From Chitinophaga sp. (GTDB taxonomy: Bacteria > Bacteroidota > Bacteroidia > Chitinophagales > Chitinophagaceae): DNA of 64,000 nt. Positions within the stretch are counted from its first letter, which is position 1. The number at the start of each line of letters is the position of its first letter. The stretch spans positions 1-64,000 of the forward strand of contig NZ_JAFAIX010000014.1 of assembly GCF_019236475.1 (NCBI RefSeq). Reading direction: 5' to 3'. The position numbers and the translations under genes are program-made. Shown here piece by piece: positions 8,806-18,507 of the stretch. The notes below the pieces were generated by a model, which worked only from the letters and a program-made list of their open reading frames with translations, made no database searches and had not been told where the DNA came from.

Positions 8806-9615
8806 ATGAAAGTACTCGTCCCTACCGATTTTTCTGAAAATGCGTTTAATGCAGCAAAATACGCTGTAGCCATGTCTGCCCGATTCCCAAAAGCTGATAT
8901 TACATTGTACCATTCCTACAGTGTATTGCATATGTCCGGTATTCCAATGCCCGTCATGCCAGAAGATACTCCTGCTTTCAAAGAACGTGTGATGGAAGAA
9001 TTAAAAAGAATAAAAGAAGAGCTGGCCGACATCACTCCACGAACCACCACCATCAATTGTGAAACGGATATACTTCCCCTCCTGGAAGGTATGCAGCAAA
9101 TCATTGATATCAGAGGTATCAATATGGTGATAATGGGAATCACTGGGAGAAGTGGCCTGCAAAAGGCGATCGTAGGCAGTAATACGCTTTCGGTAACACA
9201 GCATATTACTATTCCTGTAATTATTATTCCGCATGTTGCCACCTGGAAGCCACAAAACAAAATCCTCTTTGCTTATAATAAGAAACAACCATTATTAAGC
9301 AGACAAAGCAACGCCATCGAGCAACTCGTTACTAAACTCGGCGCCCACCTGGATGTGCTCTATGTTGGAGAAGATGTCGATTCTCCTGCTGTTAAACAGG
9401 AAATTGAAAAGCTCCTCCATTTACATGATATCTCCTATCATACCGCCCGACATCATAAAACGGCGTCTGATATCCTGCACTTCGCGGAGAAAGAATCCAC
9501 CGACATGCTGCTGGCATTACCCGGCAAATACAGTTTCCTGGAAGATATCTTTCACAAAAGCGTTACTAAAGAACTGGCCTATAAAACCAATGTTCCACTG
9601 ATTGTTATCGGCTGA
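8806..9615 (+). CDS. Tandem universal stress protein (UspA family)
   Basis: A 269-residue cytoplasmic protein from ATG 8806 made of two Usp domains (about 1-145 and 150-269). The first opens 'MKVLVPTDFSENAFNAAKYAVAMS' and carries the nucleotide-binding G-2x-G-9x-G-S/T region 'MGITGRSGLQKAIVGSNTLSVTQH'; the second ends 'GKYSFLEDIFHKSVTKELAYKTNVPLIVIG', a degenerate version. Two-domain Usp proteins are common in Bacteroidota. It probably shares a transcript with the baeRF3 gene. Its stop is only 9 bp from the convergent stop of the DUF4157 gene, with no terminator between. Confidence 0.92.
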   Translation: MKVLVPTDFSENAFNAAKYAVAMSARFPKADITLYHSYSVLHMSGIPMPVMPEDTPAFKERVMEELKRIKEELADITPRTTTINCETDILPLLEGMQQIIDIRGINMVIMGITGRSGLQKAIVGSNTLSVTQHITIPVIIIPHVATWKPQNKILFAYNKKQPLLSRQSNAIEQLVTKLGAHLDVLYVGEDVDSPAVKQEIEKLLHLHDISYHTARHHKTASDILHFAEKESTDMLLALPGKYSFLEDIFHKSVTKELAYKTNVPLIVIG

Positions 9616-9624
9616 TTCCCGATC

Positions 9625-12099
9625 TTATTTAATTTGTTTTGGCGCCCCGTCAGGCGGCGGTAATATCTTTTTGTCTACCGGATCCGGTGGCGTACTATAA
9701 TCACAGCCTTCGGTTCTATTATCATTATTACATTCACTTGCTACCTGGCTTTCATCGCCAGTAGGTGCAGGAGGCTTGCCAAACAGGTTCTTACTTTCCG
9801 CATCCAAACCTGATTCCTTGCATTTATCGGCAGCCACTTTTTCTTTGGTGGCAGCATGATGTTCTGGCTTACCTGCCGGCGGTGTTGGTTTCTGCAATCG
9901 CACCAGTGCAATACGATACATCTGGAAGAATGCCTCCCAGGGCCTCTCTCCTTGCCCTTCAGACGCTACAAAGGCATCAATGGCTGTCAATACACGCTGC
10001 CCCAATTTGGTACCGGTACTGAGCCCGAAAATACGTAACCGATCCTCCGGCTTTGTGACGGTCTTGAATAACTGTAGGAACTCGCGAGTAAGATCCTTAT
10101 TCGTACCAAATTCTTTTCCTTGTAAATGGGTACTCAGATCTTGGGCCGACTGTACCCCATATTCTTTTATTACATCTACCAAATGACTGTCAGGATTGTT
10201 ATTCAGAGCAAATCCCAGCAATTCTCCTGTTCCTTTTGACAATGGCACCGGCGTATCGAGGGATAATGCCTTCGTGACCATACCCTGGAATTTCTTACCT
10301 CTGTCTTCCCCTAGCTTCTCATTTATTTCTTTCTCCTTCCCTTCTGGAGACGCATATCCACGCACATACTGAACGGAATATCCGTCCTTCACTTTATTCT
10401 GTACAGCGTCCAGATTCGTTTTATTCTGCGCTTGCAGTTCTGCATCATCCGGTTCATCGGTGGTGAAATACTTAAAATAGTGCAGAAAATCCTCTGGCGG
10501 AGCAGGGTCCGGTGTCTTAGGCTGCGTATCATCTTCCTGCTTGGTATCCTCGCAGATATATTCTACAATCGGTGGCGGGCAAATACAATAACCATTTACA
10601 CAATCCGGCTTTTGGGGTGTTTTTATTTTCCCAAATCTAAGTTCATACATCAGATTATAACTCCTTGGCAAATCCCCCGTCTGATTGATATTACCGAAAA
10701 TAGAATTATCTCCTACTTGTGCCCCTAATTTGAAATCCCACAAATTTGGATTTTTCACGTTAGGAATATTCCAAAAGTGCGTATAATCCAACTGCGTATC
10801 TAAGCGAAAAGGCTGCTTACCTATTCTCCCCAATCCCAGATTCACATCCAGGTGGAAGCCCGCTCCTGGGACTCCACTTGGAATGGCCCCCGGACCTGTG
10901 CCGGCACCAACGTTCGTTCCCTTAGCTTCCGCTGTGACTTGTGCCGTTTCCTTTCCTATAGGGAAAGTCACCGTAGCTCCTACAGCACCCGTTGTCTGGA
11001 CCTTCTTTCCACTTACTATTACTTCCGGAATATTATCCTTCAATTTCGTATAGGCATCGACGCGAGTGCTGCCTTTACAATAACTGAATACCAATGCCAG
11101 ATTACGCAAATCAGGATTATAGAACCATCCTGTCAATGGATTACTGGTTCCGGCGCATTGACAACGTTTCGACTTACGGGTAATATTCCTGGTAATGGTG
11201 GCATTGCCCTCTCGCCAGCTATTATACTTTACAGGACCGTCTGTAGTACCGGACGACTTGTCTGGCGCACGACGGATAACGGGGCTGGATATAGGGAGAC
11301 TGCCAGGCTTCCGTCTGGCATCCGGTCCGCTAGCGCCTTGTTGTAGTGTATGCGTCAGCTCATGTGCCAGTAATCTGCGACCACCATCCGTTTCTGGACT
11401 ATATTTTCCATTGTTAAAGTAAATATCATTTCCTACCGTAAATGCTTGTGCATTCAGATCTCTCGACAAATTGGCGGCATAGTCGCCGGTATGTATTCTA
11501 ACATCGGAAAAGTCTGCTCCAAAGCGACTCTCCATAAAATGCTTTGTATTGTCCGACATGCCACTGCCCTGCCCTCTCGTAGCCCCGATGCCAGCACTCA
11601 CTTCGCTACTCACCGTGGACGTTGCCTCGCCGGCACCACTACGCCTGATGACAGCAGCTAGTGGCTTCATCTGCAACTTCCCTTTCTTCTCCTCATCTTC
11701 ACAATGAGCGCATTTACGTTGCACTATACTTGGCTCAGGGGATCTATGCAGTTTTTCTTCTTCACACTGCGCGCACTTGCGCAGGATCAATGCAGAACCT
11801 ACCTGTGCAGGTTGCTCACAGGCAGCGCATTTACGCTGCACAGGAGCTGTAACAGGAGACGCGCTTATGGGTGCCGCTGCGGGCACCTGCATATTCATCA
11901 CCTTATCAGCCATGGCATCCGCTTCAGCTTCCTGCGGATCATCCACTGCACCCAAACTCAGCTTGAACTGAATAGGCATCCGAACAGCCGAAAAGGAAGC
12001 CTCCTGCTTGAGCTGCATGGCAGACTGACTAGCGGCTACGGCTTCTGCTGCAGGAACACTTTCGTGCGACGATTTAGTGGCATTTGCATGTTCAGACAT
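9625..12099 (-). CDS. eCIS core (DUF4157) protein, probable cargo/effector
   Basis: The last gene of the injection-system operon, 824 residues from ATG 12099, 9 bp after the ATPase stop. Three CxxC motifs lie at about 90, 108 and 130, in repeated 'RKCAxCE' contexts, and may bind zinc. Residues about 160-255 are DUF4157 with 'HELTHTLQQG' (HExxH) near 245, a zincin-like signature. A beta-rich middle follows, then an OmpA-like part near 540-620 ('VRGYASPEGKEKEINEKLGEDRG'). The C-terminus is rich in Pro, Lys and Cys. DUF4157 is known to be the domain most linked to eCIS cargo proteins, so I infer it is loaded or delivered by the particle; the toxic activity, if any, is not identified. Confidence 0.8.
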   Translation of the reverse strand: MSEHANATKSSHESVPAAEAVAASQSAMQLKQEASFSAVRMPIQFKLSLGAVDDPQEAEADAMADKVMNMQVPAAAPISASPVTAPVQRKCAACEQPAQVGSALILRKCAQCEEEKLHRSPEPSIVQRKCAHCEDEEKKGKLQMKPLAAVIRRSGAGEATSTVSSEVSAGIGATRGQGSGMSDNTKHFMESRFGADFSDVRIHTGDYAANLSRDLNAQAFTVGNDIYFNNGKYSPETDGGRRLLAHELTHTLQQGASGPDARRKPGSLPISSPVIRRAPDKSSGTTDGPVKYNSWREGNATITRNITRKSKRCQCAGTSNPLTGWFYNPDLRNLALVFSYCKGSTRVDAYTKLKDNIPEVIVSGKKVQTTGAVGATVTFPIGKETAQVTAEAKGTNVGAGTGPGAIPSGVPGAGFHLDVNLGLGRIGKQPFRLDTQLDYTHFWNIPNVKNPNLWDFKLGAQVGDNSIFGNINQTGDLPRSYNLMYELRFGKIKTPQKPDCVNGYCICPPPIVEYICEDTKQEDDTQPKTPDPAPPEDFLHYFKYFTTDEPDDAELQAQNKTNLDAVQNKVKDGYSVQYVRGYASPEGKEKEINEKLGEDRGKKFQGMVTKALSLDTPVPLSKGTGELLGFALNNNPDSHLVDVIKEYGVQSAQDLSTHLQGKEFGTNKDLTREFLQLFKTVTKPEDRLRIFGLSTGTKLGQRVLTAIDAFVASEGQGERPWEAFFQMYRIALVRLQKPTPPAGKPEHHAATKEKVAADKCKESGLDAESKNLFGKPPAPTGDESQVASECNNDNRTEGCDYSTPPDPVDKKILPPPDGAPKQIK

Positions 12100-12108
12100 A
12101 ACGGCATT

Positions 12109-13506
12109 TTAAAGTGTTTTACCTTCTTTTCTAAACTCTTTCCTGATCCCTTCCACCAGGTCTTCCGTGGAGATCTCACTCCTACTGCGGTTCAAAGCCA
12201 TCAAGGATGCATATTGCACCACATTGATGATAGACCCTCCAGACAATTCATACTGCTGCGCAATTTTTTCCATTGCCGAAACAGGCGGCGGCACAGACGA
12301 TTTGCTGAAAGCACCATTCCATAAGCGCAAACGTTCTCTCGGCTGCGGTTTCGGAAAATGAATTATCGCCTGTAATCTTCTTACAAAAGCTTCATCCATA
12401 TTGTTTCGCATATTGGAAGCGAGGATCACTAGCCCCGGATAATCTTCCAGTCGCTGTAACAAATAAGAAATTTCCTGGTTGGCATAACGGTCATGCGCAT
12501 CTGAAACATTCGTACGTTTGCCAAACAAGGCGTCCGCTTCATCAAAGAAAAGTATCCAATTTTTATTCTCTGCTCTCGTAAAAACCTTTTCCAGGTTTTT
12601 CTCCGTTTCTCCTATATACTTCGACACTACCATAGACAAGTCTATCCGGTAAACGTCCAATCCATACATCTTGCCCAAAAGTGCCGCTGTCAAGGTTTTA
12701 CCGGTTCCAGGAGGACCAAAGAACAAGGCCTTATACCCTGGTTTCAGGGTACGACTCATCCCCCAATCCTGGTACAATGCCTGACCATGCTGCAACCATA
12801 TACGAAGTTCATCCAACTGCTTCGCGGTAAACTCATCTACTACCAAATCTATCCATTCAAGACTGGTAGTGAGTCTCCGCGCAGGGAAATCCGTACTGAA
12901 CTGTGGTTTCGTAAGCTTGCCTTGGGTGAAGAAATCAACATATTCATGGGAAAGACTGATAACACTGCTAGGAAAAGGTTCTCCGGCAGTGGTGTCAATG
13001 CTCAGGATGTTATGCGCATAAAAAACATGTTCTGGTTCAAAGAACGCAGACAACATAAAACGCAAGGCCAGATCAGTTCCACCCATGATAAACAAGGCAG
13101 TTTCAATAGTTGGAATAAAGCCACTGTGGCGCGTTCCCTTAATGCCGCCAAACTCCGTAAATCCTCTCCCGATATTTTTATTCGTGGAGAAGAATACATC
13201 CAATAACTGTGGCTGTATATGCGGAATGATGGTCAGTACCAGCAGCAGACGCTCTTCTCTTGTAAACTTGTAATGGTTCACAAACTGTGCATACACCGAC
13301 CCATCATTACTTAGATCCGGTGCAGGAATGGTATCAGGATTGATTCCATTCGTAGAAGTCAGTGTATTTCCATTCCCATTTTCTTCGGGAAGGGCTTCAA
13401 AATAATGTTGCAGCCGGGCATTTACTACCTCCATAAACCAGTCCATCTCCAGGTTCAGGCAGTAGGCATTTTCTGCCACCTTTACTATTTCTTGTTGTAT
13501 ATCCAT
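12109..13506 (-). CDS. eCIS AAA+ ATPase (Afp15/Pvc15-like)
   Basis: A 465-residue cytoplasmic ATPase from ATG 13506. The N-terminal half is family-specific; the AAA+ module follows with Walker A 'FFGPPGTGKT' near 260, Walker B 'ILFFDEADALFG' near 318, and the arginine-containing 'ASNMRNNMDEAFVRRLQ'. In Afp/PVC systems this ATPase acts in particle assembly or effector loading and has no counterpart in contractile phages. It is not a ClpV disassembly ATPase, which has two AAA modules. It lies between the tape measure (20 bp away) and the DUF4157 protein. Confidence 0.95.
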   Translation of the reverse strand: MDIQQEIVKVAENAYCLNLEMDWFMEVVNARLQHYFEALPEENGNGNTLTSTNGINPDTIPAPDLSNDGSVYAQFVNHYKFTREERLLLVLTIIPHIQPQLLDVFFSTNKNIGRGFTEFGGIKGTRHSGFIPTIETALFIMGGTDLALRFMLSAFFEPEHVFYAHNILSIDTTAGEPFPSSVISLSHEYVDFFTQGKLTKPQFSTDFPARRLTTSLEWIDLVVDEFTAKQLDELRIWLQHGQALYQDWGMSRTLKPGYKALFFGPPGTGKTLTAALLGKMYGLDVYRIDLSMVVSKYIGETEKNLEKVFTRAENKNWILFFDEADALFGKRTNVSDAHDRYANQEISYLLQRLEDYPGLVILASNMRNNMDEAFVRRLQAIIHFPKPQPRERLRLWNGAFSKSSVPPPVSAMEKIAQQYELSGGSIINVVQYASLMALNRSRSEISTEDLVEGIRKEFRKEGKTL

Positions 13507-13526
13507 AGCGGGAAATTGTTGTTATG

Positions 13527-14951
13527 TTACCATTCAATCACCATCAGGTCCTGACTCCATGGAAAGCTGAGCGTACTGAAGCCCCAGGGGATCATGTCTA
13601 CCAAAACATCTATTGTTTTTCTTTGTACCTGTAATTTCCATCCCTGTTCCGTGCGGGATAATAATCCCTCCCGCATTAAGAAACTATTACGCAGCCCCTC
13701 TATTGATGTATTCTTTATCGCTGTCCAGTAATTTATTACTGCTGTCAATAAGGAGTCTGCTTCTTTCAGGTCAGCTTCCGTAAGCGTGGGTGCAGGAGGG
13801 AATGGCGCCTCCAAACGCAAGCCACATAGTGCTTTTTCCAATACTAGTTGTGGTTCCGGAGCGGTCGTTTCTCCTGTTGAAAGGTAATGTACCAGGCAAA
13901 CGGCTTTGAATACTGCATCTGCCGAGGTCCAATTTTTATTTTTTTCATCCCATAGTGTCAGGACGGTAAAAAATCGTTGTAGGAATGGGGCTATCAATAC
14001 CACTCCTGCGTTATCAATTGGGATTTTCTCCGTGTTATTTTCTTCATTTGATAGGTAGGGGTTCATTATATCCGTTGTTTGGTTTTGTCCTGAAAATACA
14101 AAACTAAACTTATCATCCGCCACTAAATCTGTTAATACTGTGGATGCTGTAATGGCAGGATCTGTAAGTACAGGCAAAGTACCTGATTGCTGTAATTCCT
14201 GCACCATCGTTGCCATCAAACCCCGATCATTATTGCCAGCGATGATGGCCATAGCATGCGCTAGCACTGGTTTCAACATCGGTATGGAGGGACTATTTAG
14301 CCAATCGTACAGTTCTTGCCAGGCGCTGATCGGATATTTATTACCCAACTGAATGAATTTATTATGAAGATGCGCAGTTACCCTGCCAGTCATTGCCTGT
14401 AATGGAGGAAGTTGTTGCACAAACAATTGCTGTACCTCCTCGCTGAACTGCCATTCAATTCTTTGCCAAACAGCGGCAGGAATGTTGGCAGACAACAACC
14501 AATTTGCAAAAGCAGTGGCCTCCGTTTTCCATACCTGTTGCGCCAGTTGATTCAGATCCTGTACCGACTGCCCAGCGTACCAAGGCAACCGTCCTTTTAA
14601 AAGAAAGAAACGCAGCATACTCAATGGCGTACCATGCTGCATAAAGGTTTCCTCATTTCCGGTCCCTCCTACGGGTTGCAGTTTCCCTCGAAGCGCCTCT
14701 TCCAGTTTATATTCCAGTACTTGTTGTAAGCTAGTCTGGAAACCCATGGTACTCATGGTTCCTAAATCCAGTTCCAGCTTATCCAAATAAAAGATGGTAT
14801 CCTCCCCAGCATATTTTGAAAATACCCGTTCCAACGCCTCCTCCAGTAGTTCCTGGATGGTTGCAGCGAAGTTATGACGTAGGTTGAGTGCCTGTATCTC
14901 GTCGTTACAACTAATTTCAAATTCCAGTCTGTTGACAATATGCGTGTTCAT
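13527..14951 (-). CDS. eCIS tape measure protein (CIS_TMP family)
   Basis: A 474-residue protein from ATG 14951. Its N-terminus 'VNRLEFEISCNDEIQALNLRHNFAATIQELLEEALERVFSKYAGEDTIFYLDKLELDLG' matches the CIS_TMP family, which starts with 'LEF' and ends its first domain with 'LEiDLG'. This family corresponds to Afp14, set as tape measure from its place between baseplate and ATPase genes. The rest is helical and poorly conserved. It sits 12 bp after the 1172-aa baseplate gene and 21 bp before the ATPase gene. At 474 residues it is moderate in size; I cannot fix the tube length from this alone. Confidence 0.85.
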   Translation of the reverse strand: MNTHIVNRLEFEISCNDEIQALNLRHNFAATIQELLEEALERVFSKYAGEDTIFYLDKLELDLGTMSTMGFQTSLQQVLEYKLEEALRGKLQPVGGTGNEETFMQHGTPLSMLRFFLLKGRLPWYAGQSVQDLNQLAQQVWKTEATAFANWLLSANIPAAVWQRIEWQFSEEVQQLFVQQLPPLQAMTGRVTAHLHNKFIQLGNKYPISAWQELYDWLNSPSIPMLKPVLAHAMAIIAGNNDRGLMATMVQELQQSGTLPVLTDPAITASTVLTDLVADDKFSFVFSGQNQTTDIMNPYLSNEENNTEKIPIDNAGVVLIAPFLQRFFTVLTLWDEKNKNWTSADAVFKAVCLVHYLSTGETTAPEPQLVLEKALCGLRLEAPFPPAPTLTEADLKEADSLLTAVINYWTAIKNTSIEGLRNSFLMREGLLSRTEQGWKLQVQRKTIDVLVDMIPWGFSTLSFPWSQDLMVIEW

Positions 14952-14962
14952 GGCATACCTTT

Positions 14963-17900
14963 TTAATCATGACTACATTCATCCTCACAGGAACCACAAG
15001 GAATGATATGATTCAGTTCATCCACAAGTGGGTCTGTTTTCTCATAACCAGGCATTTCTGTTTGCGCGATTTCCAGGAGCCAATCTTTATACACTTTTTC
15101 AAAACGCTGCATTTGACCAATGCCCACCCATTCAATGCGTGGCATTACATGCGCTGGAAACTCTGTCTGGATAGTCTTTTCCACGAAATTCCGGTACGTT
15201 TGGTCACGGAATCTTTTCGGCCAACAAGGTAGGATTACCGTTGTTCTGAAGGAATACGGATCTTCATCATTATCACAAGGGTTCGCCTGACAATACCAAT
15301 CCATCAGGTAACTGAAATAGGTCATCAGTCCCTGGATTTCATCTTCAATATCATCGTCTATGGTGGTTCCCTGTTGCTGTTGCAATTGTGTTTTCTTATT
15401 ATACATAAAAGCACTCCGAGCCAGGATTTGCTTCTTATTATTGTATATCGTGAAACGGTACTTTACACCAGTAGACCCATCTTTCCCGTTATCATCAATG
15501 ATATAGTTCATCCTTTCGGAACCAAATTCCTGTAACTGCTGGATGCGTTGGGTTATCAACTGATAGGATCTAAACTTCAGCATCTGCGGAAGTTTACCAT
15601 CAGGATAGGTTTCCTGGAAGAGCACAGATAGTGGCTCTTCTACATTGGTCACCTTGTTGAGTCGATAGCGGAAATACTCCAGTATCCAAGGCATGTTATC
15701 GTAACATTTCTCTGCTGGTATACGGGTAATTTTCTTCCAATATTTGGGTTCTTGGGTATTTTCGTTATTACCGATTCCCAGATCGCAAGGAGTCAGACAG
15801 ATATCCAGCAAACCAACGGCATCCTGTACTGGTGGCGTACTGTCCGACATTTGAATGTCGAGCCTAGGGCGGAGAAGGACGTGTTCCACCAGGTGCATAC
15901 CTTCATTATCATTTATTTGCTGCATGAGTTCTTGGATACGATTGTACACCTTATCTCTTTCATCCGTAGTATCGTATCTGTCGCTGGTAGCGAGGAGTAC
16001 TGCATTGTTAAAGTTGGGGCCGTCATACAGCTCAAACCAGAAAGATCCCAACTGGCCGGCTGTTTTGCGACTGCGCAACTTCAGATCATCGTGAAAATCA
16101 TAGTGAAGGCGTATATCCGCATTGGAAATGATGTCTTGCAATAACGCATCTGTACAACAACCATCTACTACTCTCACACTGGTCAGGAGCACTTTATTGT
16201 TCTGATCTGGGTCCACCAGTTTTATGATATTAAGATGGTGGTTACTTTTATTCACCTCCCATACCATTTGCTTCGTTTTGTCATCCTGCACCATACTCGG
16301 TTCCACCGTGAGCATATTTGGTGTCAGCGAACGGCGGGTGATATCCGTGAAACCAAGCAGTCGGCCTACTCTCCTTTCTGCTCCCGATACATTTCGTGTA
16401 TCCCATATCGTAGTTTTCGTATAGTTGTAACCTTTACCACGATTACTGCTGATTTTGATATACTCTTTATTCTTCAGCATATTACTTTTATCGCGGATCA
16501 TCTTTTGCTGCACGTTATTAGGCGTCAGCCATTGGCTGAGGGATTCATACTCGCTCATATCTTCTGCAAATCTTGCCAGCAGGTGGTTGAAGAAGATATT
16601 GCGGCGTGTGAGAAATGTTTCAGGAGACTCGGTTATCTGTTGCAGCATTTTCCCAAAGTCAGCCACGATGGCGTCCGTCTGATCTGCTGGTATATTATTC
16701 GGATTGAGCAGCAAGTCGGACAACTGTTGTAATTCCGTAATCACACCGGTAAAATACGTATGCGGAATACTGTCATCGAAGGAAAAGAGATCTCGCAGGT
16801 GATTCAACTGTATGAGATGCTCTTTCATCAGTTGTTCAAAAAACAGCATATATCCTCTTAGTTGTAAGGCTTGTATATGTCGTTTTGTATCTGCCGATGA
16901 GGGCAATCCAGCCTTATCGCTTACACCATAGCATTGCGGCAACTCATAGGTTACTGGGTAGTAATCTTCCAGGTTCATGTATTCTCCGCTGGGAATTTTA
17001 AAATCTACCTGTAAACCTTCCAGTTTATATTTTCTTTCCAGCTTCTTCACATCTTCAAACAATTTATTCATGCGATCGGGGTTACGATCCGATGATTTGC
17101 CGGTGTTATAGGTGATCATATCCCTTTCCTTACAAGCAATCACTGTAGATAAAGCCGTTTTCACCCGGGCAATTTTACGGGCAGCGCCTAGTTGGTCCAC
17201 CCATTCATTGAAATACTGAAGGTAATCCACGCCAGATTTATTATCCGCTGGTAAATGCAGATAAGTGATGGCTTTGATCCCTGGGATTTCAGACACCTCA
17301 TTCACAATATCCGATAGCCGGATATCCCTATACAACGCGGTTTTCTCCAGGTCGGCATCATCGATAAAGCCATGTTGCAAGGCAGGTCCTTCAAAGATTT
17401 CATCAATCAGGAAGCCTTTCGCTTGCATTTGCTGAATGGTATAAAAAGGAATAGAAGGTGTAAAATATTTATAGACTGTAAAAAATAATTGGGCTACCAC
17501 CTGGTCGGGGTCTGCATTTTCTTCCAGCTCTATGGCGGCAATCAAACCGACCTCCTCATACTCTACTGCATCTATGGAAAGGAAGTCTTCACACAAATTG
17601 CGATGTTTCAGCAACTTGTCTTCCACTTGTTGCCTTACCTCTTCCCGTTGATCATCTGCCAAAATATCTTCTTCGTATTCGATCATTACCTTATACAATC
17701 CTTCCAGTTCCACTATTTTAGGAGGGATTATAGGATTATTCGGGGAGAGAAATTTCATGGCAGTATCCAGGAATCCTTCTATCACATTGATTTCAGCGAT
17801 ACGTTGATTATCTTGCTGAATGGTATTTTCCATGGTAGTTTTGGTCAGCGGATCAATATCGGGGTTATTGTTCAACTGATCGGTCATCTCTTTAACTGTT

Positions 17901-18481
17901 TGTTGCAGTTGTGTTTTTTCTTTATCTAGGGCAGCGTATTGGGTTTTGAAGTCAGCGGTTGCCGCTACCCGATTCTCTTTCACCTGTGCTTCCGTTACCT
18001 GCACAGTTCCCAACTTACCATAACACAGACGATAACCTACGTCATCGCAGCCACAGTTATGCTTTTCCAGGGAAACAGTATTATAATCAATCCAAATCGG
18101 CACTTCATATTCTTTGGCAGGGGTGATCCATGCATTTCTAACGCCCGTTACATCGATGATAAATTTGCGGTAGTCATTGATCGTAAGTGGTGAATTATGC
18201 AGGATTTCCTGAGCAGTGTAGAATATTTCCTTCCAGGTATCATCCGTCAACTGTTCTGGCGCCAGCAGATCCACCATATCAAATCCCGTACGATACGACA
18301 GGTCAGTGATGGCATAACATACTGCTTCCAGGATGGTAATGCCCGGATCGGAAAAGTTATAATCGGTCCAGATATCGCTGGACAGCTCTTCTATATACTT
18401 GATGCCCTGACTGCGAAGCGCGTTATAGTCTTCAGCAGGAAGCAACGGATTGGACTTTAATATTGAAACTGGAGCATCCAT
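14963..18481 (-). CDS. eCIS baseplate wedge protein (Afp12-like, gp7-like)
   Basis: An 1172-residue cytoplasmic structural protein from ATG 18481. Its N-terminus 'SQGIKYIEELSSDIWTDYNFSDPGITILEAVCYAITDLSYRTGFDMVDLLAP' is a baseplate-wedge signature found in large gp6/gp7-like subunits. Positions about 190-240 form a coiled coil ('KEKTQLQQTVKEMTDQLNNN'). The C-terminus is rich in Cys ('IPCGSCEDECSHD'). Order (after the 1540-aa protein and before the tape measure) and size fit Afp12. It forms the contact between spike and sheath-side baseplate; assignment to Afp12 rather than Afp11 is by order. Confidence 0.85.
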   Translation of the reverse strand: MDAPVSILKSNPLLPAEDYNALRSQGIKYIEELSSDIWTDYNFSDPGITILEAVCYAITDLSYRTGFDMVDLLAPEQLTDDTWKEIFYTAQEILHNSPLTINDYRKFIIDVTGVRNAWITPAKEYEVPIWIDYNTVSLEKHNCGCDDVGYRLCYGKLGTVQVTEAQVKENRVAATADFKTQYAALDKEKTQLQQTVKEMTDQLNNNPDIDPLTKTTMENTIQQDNQRIAEINVIEGFLDTAMKFLSPNNPIIPPKIVELEGLYKVMIEYEEDILADDQREEVRQQVEDKLLKHRNLCEDFLSIDAVEYEEVGLIAAIELEENADPDQVVAQLFFTVYKYFTPSIPFYTIQQMQAKGFLIDEIFEGPALQHGFIDDADLEKTALYRDIRLSDIVNEVSEIPGIKAITYLHLPADNKSGVDYLQYFNEWVDQLGAARKIARVKTALSTVIACKERDMITYNTGKSSDRNPDRMNKLFEDVKKLERKYKLEGLQVDFKIPSGEYMNLEDYYPVTYELPQCYGVSDKAGLPSSADTKRHIQALQLRGYMLFFEQLMKEHLIQLNHLRDLFSFDDSIPHTYFTGVITELQQLSDLLLNPNNIPADQTDAIVADFGKMLQQITESPETFLTRRNIFFNHLLARFAEDMSEYESLSQWLTPNNVQQKMIRDKSNMLKNKEYIKISSNRGKGYNYTKTTIWDTRNVSGAERRVGRLLGFTDITRRSLTPNMLTVEPSMVQDDKTKQMVWEVNKSNHHLNIIKLVDPDQNNKVLLTSVRVVDGCCTDALLQDIISNADIRLHYDFHDDLKLRSRKTAGQLGSFWFELYDGPNFNNAVLLATSDRYDTTDERDKVYNRIQELMQQINDNEGMHLVEHVLLRPRLDIQMSDSTPPVQDAVGLLDICLTPCDLGIGNNENTQEPKYWKKITRIPAEKCYDNMPWILEYFRYRLNKVTNVEEPLSVLFQETYPDGKLPQMLKFRSYQLITQRIQQLQEFGSERMNYIIDDNGKDGSTGVKYRFTIYNNKKQILARSAFMYNKKTQLQQQQGTTIDDDIEDEIQGLMTYFSYLMDWYCQANPCDNDEDPYSFRTTVILPCWPKRFRDQTYRNFVEKTIQTEFPAHVMPRIEWVGIGQMQRFEKVYKDWLLEIAQTEMPGYEKTDPLVDELNHIIPCGSCEDECSHD

Positions 18482-18507
18482 GAGTTAAAATTTAAATGAT
18501 ACGTTGC

